DNA from: Petrotoga mexicana DSM 14811
GTDB lineage: Bacteria > Thermotogota > Thermotogae > Petrotogales > Petrotogaceae
Direction of reading: 5' to 3'
Assembly: GCF_002895565.1 (NCBI RefSeq)
Contig: NZ_AZRN01000021.1
Coordinates: 27,385 to 91,384, forward strand
Length of the DNA: 64,000 bases
Position numbers and translations under genes: made by a program. This document shows, piece after piece, positions 45,414-53,051 of the stretch (within the stretch, counting starts at the first letter, position 1; every line of letters begins with the position of its first letter). A model generated the notes under the pieces. The model saw only the letters and a list, made by a program, of their open reading frames with translations. It made no database searches and was not told where the DNA came from.

Positions 45414-46310
45414 ATAGTAAGAAAATACGATGATTTTCATAAAAGTGTAATGGTGGAGGAAGTCTTATCTTATTTGATAACTAAAAAAGACGGCATTTAT
45501 GTTGATTGCACTGCTGGTGAAGGTGGACATATAAAAGCTATTTTAGAATTCACTGATAAGATGGCTAGAATAATTGGAGTCGATGTGGATTATGAGGTCT
45601 TGGAAATCGCAGAACAAAGGTTAAAAGACTTATCGGATAACGTAGTATTGATTAAATCATCTTATAAAGATATAGACATGGTTTTGAGAGGTTTAGGTAT
45701 TGATAAAGTTGATGGTTTTTTAATGGATTTAGGGGTTTCTACCTTTCAGTTAAAAGGTGAAAATAGAGGATTTTCTTTTACTAAAGACGAACCGTTAGAC
45801 ATGAGAATGGATAACCAAGCGAAAAAAGATGCAGCGTACATAGTTAACAATTATTCACAAGAAGAACTCAGACGCATCATTTTTGAGTATGGGGAGGAAA
45901 AAAGGTTTGCTCACAGTATTTCAAAAAGCATTGTAAGAAACAGACCTATAAATACCACACAAGAATTAGTAAACGCTATTAGAAAAGGACTACCTAGTAC
46001 GCAAGTTTACGAAAGGCACAGACATTTTGCCACCAAAACTTTCCAAGCTCTGAGAATAGAAGTTAATGAAGAATTAAAAAATATCGAAGAAACCCTTGCT
46101 AAATTTGAAAATTTTTTAAAGGTTGGAGCAAGAGTAGCTGTAATAACCTTTCATTCACTGGAAGATAGGATTGTCAAAAATTTTTTCAAAAATAATGAAA
46201 AATATGATTTTCTCACTCCCAAACCTATTTTACCTACGCAAGAAGAAATTAAAAACAATCCAAGAAGCAGGAGTGCCAAATTGAGGGTGGCTGAGTATGT
46301 AGGGGCTTAA
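45414..46310 (+). CDS. rsmH: 16S rRNA (cytosine-1402-N4)-methyltransferase RsmH, with ATA start
   Basis: SAM-dependent methyltransferase (MraW). The SAM site reads VDCTAGEGGH; LMDLGVSTFQL and RVAVITFHSLEDR are family signatures. The first ATG (45450) would remove the conserved N-terminal block. The frame extends upstream as RKYDDFHKSVMVEEVL, which matches the family start (…YxxxHxxVxxxEV), but it contains only ATA ATA ATA before the GAGGTG ribosome binding site at 45401-45406. ATA 45414, seven bases behind it, is the probable start, giving 298 residues. It begins the rsmH-ftsL-ftsI cluster. Confidence 0.92.
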   Translation: MVRKYDDFHKSVMVEEVLSYLITKKDGIYVDCTAGEGGHIKAILEFTDKMARIIGVDVDYEVLEIAEQRLKDLSDNVVLIKSSYKDIDMVLRGLGIDKVDGFLMDLGVSTFQLKGENRGFSFTKDEPLDMRMDNQAKKDAAYIVNNYSQEELRRIIFEYGEEKRFAHSISKSIVRNRPINTTQELVNAIRKGLPSTQVYERHRHFATKTFQALRIEVNEELKNIEETLAKFENFLKVGARVAVITFHSLEDRIVKNFFKNNEKYDFLTPKPILPTQEEIKNNPRSRSAKLRVAEYVGA

Positions 46311-46338
46311 AGAATGACAAGAGTTAGGGGGAGTTTTT

Positions 46339-46614
46339 ATGGAAAGAAGTACGTTCGCAAAAAGCAAAGGAATAGAAAAGACTAAATCTAAAGTCAAGTC
46401 TGTCGATATAGTTATAATCATTTTAGTTTTCTTGGCCTTTTTAACTGTTGGCATTTGGCTTACCATCTTTCTTAATTTCGGTAAAAATATTGAGAATTAT
46501 AAATCCATAATAGCCCAATCCCAGATGGAGCTTAACAATATGGAATCACAGATATCTGCCTTAGATAGCCAAATAGACAAATATATCGAGATCTTAAATA
46601 TTATGGAGAAATAA
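46339..46614 (+). CDS. FtsL-like cell-division membrane protein
   Basis: A 91-residue protein with a basic cytoplasmic N-terminus, one transmembrane helix (about 25-48) and a C-terminal coiled coil (about 50-90). This is the architecture of FtsL, and it occupies the ftsL position between rsmH and ftsI. Sequence conservation in FtsL is low, so the call is largely positional. The start is ATG behind AGGGGGAG. Confidence 0.75.
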   Translation: MERSTFAKSKGIEKTKSKVKSVDIVIIILVFLAFLTVGIWLTIFLNFGKNIENYKSIIAQSQMELNNMESQISALDSQIDKYIEILNIMEK

Positions 46615-46621
46615 TCGACTT

Positions 46622-48313
46622 ATGAAACACAAATGGTTAATCTTTACCTTCCTTTTTCTTTCAGGATATGTTTTTCTTATTATCCTTACTTTTGTGTATA
46701 ATAACTCTCTGGCACAGGACTTTAACGAATTTTCAGCTTCATTAGAAAACAATAAATATTCACAACTTGTGGATTCTAATGGAAATATGATTGTATATAA
46801 CCAAGAAAAATATGAAGCTTGGATAGATTTAGATTTTATGAAATCACAAAACGACTTTAAAAAAAATAAATATATACTGAATCAAAGGTTTAGTGAGGAA
46901 CAAATAGAAAACATAAAATTTTTAAAATGGGGAACATATGATACCTATGAAGAAGCTTATATCGATCTGGGAATTTTAAACAAATACTCTAGAATATACC
47001 CTGTTACTCAACGTGTTTACAATGAATTGTTCTCTCTTGATTTACTAATTGGAAAAGCGAATAAAGCCTCCTATGGAATCGAACCTTTTTTATTAGATAA
47101 TGGAATTTTAAATAGTCAAAAAACAACAAGTTTAAGTATAGATTTGAAAATGCAACAAATAGCATATGAAGAACTTCTAAATACTGTAAAAAAAGAATCC
47201 GCAGAAGGCGGAGTTATTGTTATTATGGAGAGTAAAACAGGTAAAATTAAATCGAGTGTTTCGCTTTATCCTTGGAATATTGCTTATATGGGGTATATAG
47301 AACCAGGTTCTACACTTAAACCACTGTTAATCTCTACAGCGCTCGATGAACATATAATAAATCCTAACGATAAATTTTATTCTGGCTACGAATACTACCC
47401 TACAGGCAAAAAAAACTTTAAGGTGACCGAATCCCAAGGCTATGGAATGGGAGAAATCGGGCTCAAAGAAACTCTATCCTATTCCTCAAATATAGCGATA
47501 GCACAGATAATGGGAAAAATACTTGAAGAATTTTCTAATCAATGGCTTTATCAGAAACTTTTAACCTATGGTTTTGGGAAAAAAACAGGGATAGAATTCA
47601 AAGGAGAAATCAACGGAGTAGTCCCTTATCCGGATGATTGGTATGAAATAACCCCTTTTCAGATTGCTTTAGGTCAAGGGATTGGGATTACACCTATACA
47701 GTTAGTATCAGCTTTCAACATAATTCCTAACGGTGGAAAGTATGTACAACCAACTTTTTTAGAAGAAAAAGAAATCTCAGAAAGACAAGTTATATCTGAA
47801 CCTACCGCTAAAATGGTAAAAGATTGGTTGAGTTATACAGTCATAGAAGGAACCGCACAAAAAGCCTATAAGGAAGGTTTAAGAATAGGTGGAAAGACTG
47901 GTACAGCCCAAAAGGCGGAAAGTGGCATAGGATACGTTGAAGGTAGCTATTATTCGTTGTTTGTTGGTTTTTATCCTGTTGTTGATCCCATATATACTGC
48001 TGTAGTTGTTATCGATAATCCTAAAGAAGAATTTTATGGTGGAGAAGTAGCTGCACCTGTTTTAACTAACATTTTTTATAGATATGCTAAAGAAAGTAAC
48101 ACAATCCAAAATCAAAAAGTTTTTTATAAAGATATTATGCCAGATTTGATTGGTTATCCTATAACCGAAGCTTACAACGTCCTGTTGAACTTAGGAATAA
48201 AAGAAAACAATGTAATAATCACTGGTAATGGGGACACCGTTGTTTCACAATCTATCCCACCATATAAGTATCTAAATGATCAAGAAGTCATTCAACTTCA
48301 CACAATCGACTGA
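46622..48313 (+). CDS. ftsI: Septal peptidoglycan transpeptidase FtsI / PBP with PASTA domain
   Basis: Class B penicillin-binding protein of 563 residues. It has an N-terminal membrane anchor (about 5-27), a dimerisation region, and a transpeptidase domain with SxxK in PGSTLKP (about residue 228), SxN in SYSSNIAIAQ, and KTG in GGKTGTAQK. A single PASTA-like domain closes the protein (MPDLIGYPITEAYNVLLNLG). It lies eight bases after the FtsL-like gene. A role in division septum synthesis is inferred from gene order. Confidence 0.92.
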   Translation: MKHKWLIFTFLFLSGYVFLIILTFVYNNSLAQDFNEFSASLENNKYSQLVDSNGNMIVYNQEKYEAWIDLDFMKSQNDFKKNKYILNQRFSEEQIENIKFLKWGTYDTYEEAYIDLGILNKYSRIYPVTQRVYNELFSLDLLIGKANKASYGIEPFLLDNGILNSQKTTSLSIDLKMQQIAYEELLNTVKKESAEGGVIVIMESKTGKIKSSVSLYPWNIAYMGYIEPGSTLKPLLISTALDEHIINPNDKFYSGYEYYPTGKKNFKVTESQGYGMGEIGLKETLSYSSNIAIAQIMGKILEEFSNQWLYQKLLTYGFGKKTGIEFKGEINGVVPYPDDWYEITPFQIALGQGIGITPIQLVSAFNIIPNGGKYVQPTFLEEKEISERQVISEPTAKMVKDWLSYTVIEGTAQKAYKEGLRIGGKTGTAQKAESGIGYVEGSYYSLFVGFYPVVDPIYTAVVVIDNPKEEFYGGEVAAPVLTNIFYRYAKESNTIQNQKVFYKDIMPDLIGYPITEAYNVLLNLGIKENNVIITGNGDTVVSQSIPPYKYLNDQEVIQLHTID

Positions 48314-48326
48314 AGGAGAGTTAACG

Positions 48327-49310
48327 TTGCAAAAAATATTAATATTGGGAAACTCTACTATACAAAAAAGGCTTACAATCGAAGAAATTATTAAGAAATC
48401 CCCAAACGCTGAAATAGTTACCTTATCGCCAGAAAATTATGTAGATGAAGACATCAACAACCTTTTTACTATGGGGAGTATCTTTTCCACAAACAGAATC
48501 ATAGTAATTACAGATTTCAATTCTTTCAAAATCCCCTATCAAGAAAAGATATCTTCCTTACTGAAACATTATGAAAATACTTTTGAAGGCACACTCATTT
48601 TGGATATTCAAAAGGAAAATAAATATCTAAAAGAAATAAATTTTGATAAAAAAATAGAGACAATGATTCCTCCCCCTTGGAAAGATGAACTGTGGATAGA
48701 AATGCTTAAAGATTTTGCAAACAAGTTAAGCAAACAATTAAATGATGAAACAGCCGAGAAAATAATACAATTTGTGGGGAAAAATGAGGATTTGTTGTAT
48801 GAAGAAATTAAAAAACTTTCCATATATTCCGATATGGAAATTATATCTATAAAAGATGTTGAAGATGTTTCTACTTATTTTTCTACAGCGAATTACGAAG
48901 AACTTTGCTATGATTTAGCAACAAAGAAATTATCAAATTCCCTAATAAAGCTGCAGTCGATTGTAAAATCTTCTTCATTCTCCCCAATTGCCCTAGCAAA
49001 TTATTTATATAAATACTTTTTGGATCTATATGCCGTGATACTAAATGGGGAAAGAAAGACTAATTACAATTGGTCTGAAGTTATGAAAATCAGTAAAGAA
49101 AGCATGGTTTCACAACAACGAGTAGCTTCCTTCTTAGGATTCAATTTTAAAAACGACAAAGTAAAAAAAATTAATGTTGAGAAACTCTACTCCCCTACTT
49201 CTATAGAAAAAATAATAATATATATAGAAGAATTGGATAGATCCTTAAAAACAGGTGGTGAACCAAAAGTACTCTTCCCAAAATTATTTGAAGAAATATG
49301 TTCAGCGTAA
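48327..49310 (+). CDS. holA: DNA polymerase III delta subunit-like protein (HolA)
   Basis: Clamp-loader delta-like protein of 327 residues. The N-terminal AAA+-like region lacks a Walker A motif, as expected for delta (LLKHYENTFEGTLILDIQKEN). The middle has the HolA pattern DETAEKIIQFVGKNEDLLYEEIKKLSIYS in outline, and the C-terminal helical region SPIALANYLYKYFLDLYAV fits the collar domain. The start is TTG 48327 behind GAAGGAGAG, 13 bases after ftsI; the ORF extension into ftsI is not used. Confidence 0.82.
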   Translation: MQKILILGNSTIQKRLTIEEIIKKSPNAEIVTLSPENYVDEDINNLFTMGSIFSTNRIIVITDFNSFKIPYQEKISSLLKHYENTFEGTLILDIQKENKYLKEINFDKKIETMIPPPWKDELWIEMLKDFANKLSKQLNDETAEKIIQFVGKNEDLLYEEIKKLSIYSDMEIISIKDVEDVSTYFSTANYEELCYDLATKKLSNSLIKLQSIVKSSSFSPIALANYLYKYFLDLYAVILNGERKTNYNWSEVMKISKESMVSQQRVASFLGFNFKNDKVKKINVEKLYSPTSIEKIIIYIEELDRSLKTGGEPKVLFPKLFEEICSA

Positions 49311-49316
49311 CTATGA

Positions 49317-50558
49317 TTAACACTTATCTACAATACTACTTATGGATTGAGGTATTTTTATCACAAAAGTTGTCCCTTTACCTAATTTTGATTTTACATC
49401 TATACTTCCTTTGAGCATTTCAAGATTCTTTTTCACAATTGCTAAACCCAAACCGCTTCCCGGCTTATCTTTAGAAACTCTAAAAAATGGTCTAAATATG
49501 TCTTTTAACTTATCTTCTGGAATCCCAGCCCCTGTATCTTTTACCTCGATTACAAAATGTTTTGTATGGCTTTCGTAACCTACACGGATATCTATTGAAC
49601 CTTCTGTGGTGTATTTCATTGCGTTCCCTATTACATTTACAAGGATCTGATTTAATTTAGTTTCATCCGTTTCAATATCTACCGGAATATCAACGGGAAA
49701 ATTAAGGTTTATTTCAACATCAGGGGATGCTGTGGGCTCTAACATTGATAAAACCTCATACAATAACTTTTTTAAATTTAATTTTTCTAAATTCAATCTC
49801 TTCTCTCTATTCAATTTGTTGAAAGTTGAAATATCGTCTAAAAGTGCGTTCATATGCTTAGCAGAAAATAGCATCTTTTTTACTATATTTTTTATCTCCT
49901 CTTCCTTTAAATCTTCGTTGTTCAATATAGTTTCAGCAAATCCTACAATCGAAGTCAAAGGTGTTCTCAACTCATGACTAATAAAACTCAAATAATTAGA
50001 ATTCGTTTCTACTGTTTCTTTTTCTGAATCCCGTAAGATTTTCAAAGTCAAAAATATAGATGCTAAATTGCTGAACATTCTAAGCATTTTTTTTGAATTA
50101 TCATCGAAAGAGTCAACATGGAAGCTGTCTATATATATATGCCCGATTACACTGTCTTTATTTTTTAAAGCGGAAATTAAAGTAACCATTTGGTTTGTTT
50201 CTTTATGCAATTTTTTGCTGATTTTGTACAAATCGGTTTCAGGGGAATTGTAATCCAAAATATTCTGGACCTCTATTAAATCTCTATCCATATGGTTACT
50301 TACGTATGATTCGTTGAAAGGAACAACCATTTCTTTAATTAAATCTTCATCGTAACCAATTCCAACTATAGCTTCATATAATGCTCCCCTAATTAGCCAA
50401 ATAGAACCACATTCAGCTTCAGGTATGATCTTTATAGCAATTTTTAAAAGCTTTGTTAGAAAGTCTTTTTCGCTTTCGTCCCAATTTATTTCTTGCAAAA
50501 GATCTACCATTTCTTGAAAAGTTTCCATAAAAAATTCTTTTTCTATTTCTTTCTGCAT
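49317..50558 (-). CDS. Soluble GAF-domain sensor histidine kinase
   Basis: A 413-residue kinase without membrane helices. An N-terminal GAF domain (about 20-175; AECGSIWLIRG, VIGHIYIDSFHVDSFDD) precedes HisKA (YLSFISHELRTPLTSIVGFAE) and HATPase (NQILVNVIGNAMKYT, DTGAGIPE, GSGLGLAIVKKN). ATG 50558 has only a weak upstream GAGG site. A strong ribosome binding site and ATG lie farther upstream (50596) in a different frame, separated by a run of seven G. One extra G would fuse that leader to the kinase. It converges with holA, and no response regulator is adjacent. Confidence 0.88.
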   Translation of the reverse strand: MQKEIEKEFFMETFQEMVDLLQEINWDESEKDFLTKLLKIAIKIIPEAECGSIWLIRGALYEAIVGIGYDEDLIKEMVVPFNESYVSNHMDRDLIEVQNILDYNSPETDLYKISKKLHKETNQMVTLISALKNKDSVIGHIYIDSFHVDSFDDNSKKMLRMFSNLASIFLTLKILRDSEKETVETNSNYLSFISHELRTPLTSIVGFAETILNNEDLKEEEIKNIVKKMLFSAKHMNALLDDISTFNKLNREKRLNLEKLNLKKLLYEVLSMLEPTASPDVEINLNFPVDIPVDIETDETKLNQILVNVIGNAMKYTTEGSIDIRVGYESHTKHFVIEVKDTGAGIPEDKLKDIFRPFFRVSKDKPGSGLGLAIVKKNLEMLKGSIDVKSKLGKGTTFVIKIPQSISSIVDKC

Positions 50559-50596
50559 TTTAATATAATCCCCCCCTCATTAATTTTGTAAACCAT
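50543..50596 (-). CDS. Leader ORF overlapping the kinase start across a poly-G tract
   Basis: Seventeen codons beginning MVYKINEGG, with AGAGGTG four bases before the ATG and an extended -10 promoter just upstream. It crosses seven consecutive G residues (50570-50576 as C on the plus strand) and stops inside the kinase gene in another frame. It may be a coupling leader, the true start after frameshifting, or a phase-variable switch. Confidence 0.45.
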   Translation of the reverse strand: MVYKINEGGIILKCRKK

Positions 50597-50607
50597 CTGT
50601 CACCTCT

Positions 50608-50622
50608 ATTATATCACAAATT
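50608..50622 (-). promoter_or_regulatory. Extended -10 promoter of the GAF kinase
   Basis: The minus strand reads AATTTGTGATATAAT, identical to the promoters at 31821 and 34908. It precedes the leader ATG by 11 bases. Confidence 0.65.
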
Positions 50623-50683
50623 AAACAAATAGAGTATTAATTATTCAAAAATAATAATATCGTATAAACTTTAAAAAAAACTT

Positions 50684-50714
50684 AAAAAAGCGAACGTTAA
50701 ACGTTCGCTTTTTT
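50684..50714. terminator. Terminator downstream of tRNA-Asp
   Basis: A perfect 15-base-pair stem, AAAAAAGCGAACGTT paired with AACGTTCGCTTTTTT. On the minus strand it follows the tRNA-Asp gene by six bases and ends in T-runs. Confidence 0.9.
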
Positions 50715-50720
50715 AAAATA

Positions 50721-50797
50721 TGGCGGGGACGACGGGACTCGAACCCGCGAGCACCGGTGTGACAGACCGGCATGATAACCAGCTTCACTACGTCCCC
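50721..50797 (-). tRNA. tRNA-Asp (GUC)
   Basis: On the minus strand it begins GGGGACG, and the acceptor closes with CGTCCCC followed by G and an encoded CCA. The anticodon arm CCGGT-CTGTCAC-ACCGG contains GTC. The T arm GCGGG-TTCGAGT-CCCGT is standard. It is 77 nucleotides including CCA. Confidence 0.96.
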
Positions 50798-50812
50798 ATC
50801 TTCTGCTCAATT

Positions 50813-50824
50813 ATTTTATCACAA
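50813..50824 (-). promoter_or_regulatory. Promoter of tRNA-Asp
   Basis: The minus strand reads TTGTGATAAAAT, an extended -10 element ending 15 bases before the mature tRNA 5' end. Confidence 0.6.
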
Positions 50825-50862
50825 AAATTCCACTTTGTAAAGCCCCCACAAAGAATACTCTT

Positions 50863-51885
50863 TTATGTATATCTTCCTCTGAAATATTGTCGTGCTATAA
50901 TATCCTCATCCTTAAGCTCATGGGCAGCATATACAGGCCAGTACGGCTGCCTTAGAAGCACTCTGCCCAGTGCAACCATATCCGCCCTCTCGTTTCCTAT
51001 TATCTCCTCTGCCATTTCTGGACTGGTTATCAAGCCTACAGCCACAGTTGGTACTCCTGTTTGCCTTTTTACAGCTTCTGCATAAATTATCTGATAGCCA
51101 GGATATAAATCTATCCTTGGCGATAAGAGACCACCCGAACTGCAATCCACAACATCCACAAAGTCTTTCACAAGTTTCACTATCTCTATCGTTTCTTTTA
51201 TGTCAAGTCCTCCGTCTACAAAATCGGTAGCAGATACGCGCATAAAAATTGGCATATCATCAGGGATGTTTTTCTTTACCTCAAGTAATACTTCCCGCAA
51301 AAATCTCACTCTGTTTTCTATTTTGCCTCTGTACTCATCACTTCTTTTGTTAGAAAGTGGTGACAAAAATTCATGAATAAGATAACCGTGAGCTGCGTGA
51401 ACCTCTACAGTATCATAGCCAACTTTAACAGCTCTTGCCGCCGCAGTACCGAAAGCTCTAATTATATCTTTAATCTCATTTTTAGTAAGCTCTGATGGAA
51501 CGGGATATTCGTCACTCCACTTAATACTCGAAGGAGCAACAATCTTTTCGTTTTTCACTTCACACTTTCTCCCTGCATGAGCTAACTGAACACCAATTTT
51601 GCCTCCTACAGAATGCACAAAATCCACAATTTTTTTCAGAGGCTCGATTTGACTATCATCCCACAATCCTAAATCATTGCCAGTAATTCTACCTCTCCTT
51701 TCCACGGCTGTAGCCTCTTGCATGATAAGGCCTACACTTCCCACTGCTCTGGTACCATAATGGACAAAGTGCCAGTCAGTTGGCTTACCGTCGTCACCAG
51801 CAGAATACATGCACATGGGAGACATCATGATACGATTTCTAATTTCAAGGCCCTTTAGCTTAAACGGAGTGAAAAGCTTACTCAT
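50863..51885 (-). CDS. Old Yellow Enzyme family NAD(P)H reductase (YqjM-like)
   Basis: A 340-residue FMN-dependent TIM-barrel ene-reductase. Signatures: SPMCMYSAGDDGKPTDWH (the YqjM Cys region), GVQLAHAGRK, YDTVEVHAAHGYLIHEFLSP with the substrate-binding His pair, and VAVGLITSPEMAEEI. It lacks a C-terminal Fe-S domain, unlike the pectin-locus homologue. The start is ATG 51885 behind AGAGGTGTTGG. Codon usage and base composition look richer in GC than the flanking genes. It probably forms a unit with the small haem-type membrane protein upstream, and both may be a recent acquisition between two tRNA genes. Confidence 0.92.
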   Translation of the reverse strand: MSKLFTPFKLKGLEIRNRIMMSPMCMYSAGDDGKPTDWHFVHYGTRAVGSVGLIMQEATAVERRGRITGNDLGLWDDSQIEPLKKIVDFVHSVGGKIGVQLAHAGRKCEVKNEKIVAPSSIKWSDEYPVPSELTKNEIKDIIRAFGTAAARAVKVGYDTVEVHAAHGYLIHEFLSPLSNKRSDEYRGKIENRVRFLREVLLEVKKNIPDDMPIFMRVSATDFVDGGLDIKETIEIVKLVKDFVDVVDCSSGGLLSPRIDLYPGYQIIYAEAVKRQTGVPTVAVGLITSPEMAEEIIGNERADMVALGRVLLRQPYWPVYAAHELKDEDIIARQYFRGRYT

Positions 51886-51971
51886 ACCAACACCTCTGCA
51901 TAGTTTATTTTTTCTTTTGTATCTTTTTAAAATCATAAAAAATCCGTGCCCAGGTCACAGATTTATTTATC

Positions 51972-52415
51972 CTAACCTAAGGAATACGGAAAAGATCCAA
52001 GTGAAGCAATATGAGCTACTATCAGCAGTACCAGTACAATCACAAACATATACCATTTTGCATGAAACATCCTGAGAGTCTTTTTAAACTTTGGACTTGC
52101 TTTCGTAAACCTCATGGTAAAACCTGCAAACACCATCCAAGCCATGACAGCTATTAGTATCCAGTGAAATACCGAAGCATACTGCACCATTAAAACGCCA
52201 TGTACTAAAGCTGCGATAAATGCTGCAGCATTTCCTATATAATGCACAGAGTGCCACCTATTTCTCATTTTGTCTAACCATTTCCAGTGCTTTTTTGGTG
52301 AAACCACTTGATTAATAAGATGAAAAAACACATAAAGATTAGCGATGAAAAAAAGTGCCGCTGCAATCGTTCCCATGTTTAAACCCAGCGATATATTGAC
52401 TGGCATCTCTTGCAT
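51972..52415 (-). CDS. Four-helix membrane protein, cytochrome b-like
   Basis: A 147-residue protein with four predicted membrane helices. Histidines are placed so that they could bind haem b: RWHSVHYIGN and ALVHGVL around helix 2, and FHAKWYMF and LIVAHIASLG around helix 4. This resembles cytochrome b561/ferric-reductase-like four-helix proteins, but I cannot name the family. The start is taken as ATG 52415 behind AGGGGAG; ATG 52445 lacks a site. It lies just upstream of, and co-directional with, the OYE gene, so electron exchange between them is possible. Confidence 0.7.
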   Translation of the reverse strand: MQEMPVNISLGLNMGTIAAALFFIANLYVFFHLINQVVSPKKHWKWLDKMRNRWHSVHYIGNAAAFIAALVHGVLMVQYASVFHWILIAVMAWMVFAGFTMRFTKASPKFKKTLRMFHAKWYMFVIVLVLLIVAHIASLGSFPYSLG

Positions 52416-52590
52416 ATCTACTATCTCCCCTATTTTCAAATTCATTTTTGAAGCTCATATTTCTGATGAAATGCGCCTTGGTGTTTTCGCCTTTTACCCC
52501 CGTGATGGAGGAAGTGCTTCCATTGATAATTTGATTATACCATATTTTTTCGAAGGTGAGTTATCTTATCACACAAATCTTGTATAATGG

Positions 52591-52626
52591 GTTTTAGCGA
52601 CCCTTCGCCCTGCTCCCCCCCATAAG
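52591..52626 (-). repeat. GC-rich intergenic repeat, copy F
   Basis: On the minus strand: CCTTATGGGGGGGAGCAGGG, then CGAAGGG and TCGCTAAAA. It keeps the end signature and G-tracts with several substitutions. It lies between the membrane protein gene and the candidate small RNA. Confidence 0.75.
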
Positions 52627-52690
52627 GTTGAAAGAGTTTCAGCTTCTTCGCGCAGCTTCTCACCCAAAAGAAAAAGGGATCTGCGCACAG

Positions 52691-52719
52691 TTGACATTTT
52701 TGAAATTATATAGTAAAAT
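52691..52719 (+). promoter_or_regulatory. Near-consensus promoter of the candidate small RNA
   Basis: TTGACA, 17 bases and TAAAAT. The predicted start near 52727 coincides with the first base of the stem of the following structured segment. Confidence 0.8.
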
Positions 52720-52727
52720 AAGGAATT

Positions 52728-52837
52728 GGAGGGCCTAAAGAATCTCGTGCACGTAATGGTGCTTGGCACTTTAATAGTGCGAAATTCCGCATTAAGCCGG
52801 ATATTATATTTTTTTGATAATCAGGCCCTCCATTTTT
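52728..52837 (+). ncRNA. Candidate small structured RNA of unknown family
   Basis: The segment is bounded by GGAGGGCCT (52728-52736) and AGGCCCTCC (52823-52831), a nine-base-pair closing stem, followed by ATTTTT. Inside are a GCACT-TTAAT-AGTGC hairpin and shorter pairings (ATTAT/ATAAT near the 3' side). It begins where the promoter predicts and lies 52 bases before tRNA-Thr. I find no SRP GGAA tetraloop motif, no T-box sequence and no riboswitch core that I know. The only open frame inside has no ribosome binding site. The promoter and stem are direct observations; that it is a stable RNA is inference. Confidence 0.5.
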
Positions 52838-52888
52838 GACCTCAAAAGTTGGGTTTTTTTGTATGTATCGTCAATAACGAAGTCAATT

Positions 52889-52963
52889 GCCGGTGTAGCT
52901 CAACGGTAGAGCGGCTCATTCGTAATGAGTAGGTTGGGGGTTCAAATCCCTTCACCGGCTCCA
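52889..52963 (+). tRNA. tRNA-Thr (CGU)
   Basis: Acceptor GCCGGTG pairs with CACCGGC, then T and encoded CCA. The anticodon loop TTCGTAA lies in the GCTCA/TGAGT stem, giving anticodon CGT. The T arm GGGGG-TTCAAAT-CCCTT is normal. It is 75 nucleotides. Confidence 0.95.
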
Positions 52964-52983
52964 CAATATTTTTTAGTATTTTA

Positions 52984-53011
52984 AGCGTCTTAAGACGCTG
53001 TTTTGTTTTTA
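52984..53011 (+). terminator. Terminator of tRNA-Thr
   Basis: AGCGTC-TTAA-GACGCT followed by GTTTTGTTTTT, 20 bases after the tRNA end. Confidence 0.8.
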
Positions 53012-53051
53012 TAGACGTTATCAGATTTGAGAGTTGGAAGGAGAAGAGGAA

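Noticed and set aside
50720..51085. 121-codon plus-strand frame over tRNA-Asp and the OYE gene
   Set aside because: It translates through a clear tRNA gene on the other strand; a common artefact (MAGTTGLEPAST-like start).
52728..52837. Signal recognition particle (4.5S) RNA
   Set aside because: The closing stem resembles one, but the conserved GGAA tetraloop helix of SRP RNA is absent; left as an unassigned RNA.
52728..52888. T-box leader for a threonine gene
   Set aside because: No AGGGTGG-type antiterminator sequence, and the downstream element is a tRNA gene rather than a synthetase or amino-acid gene.
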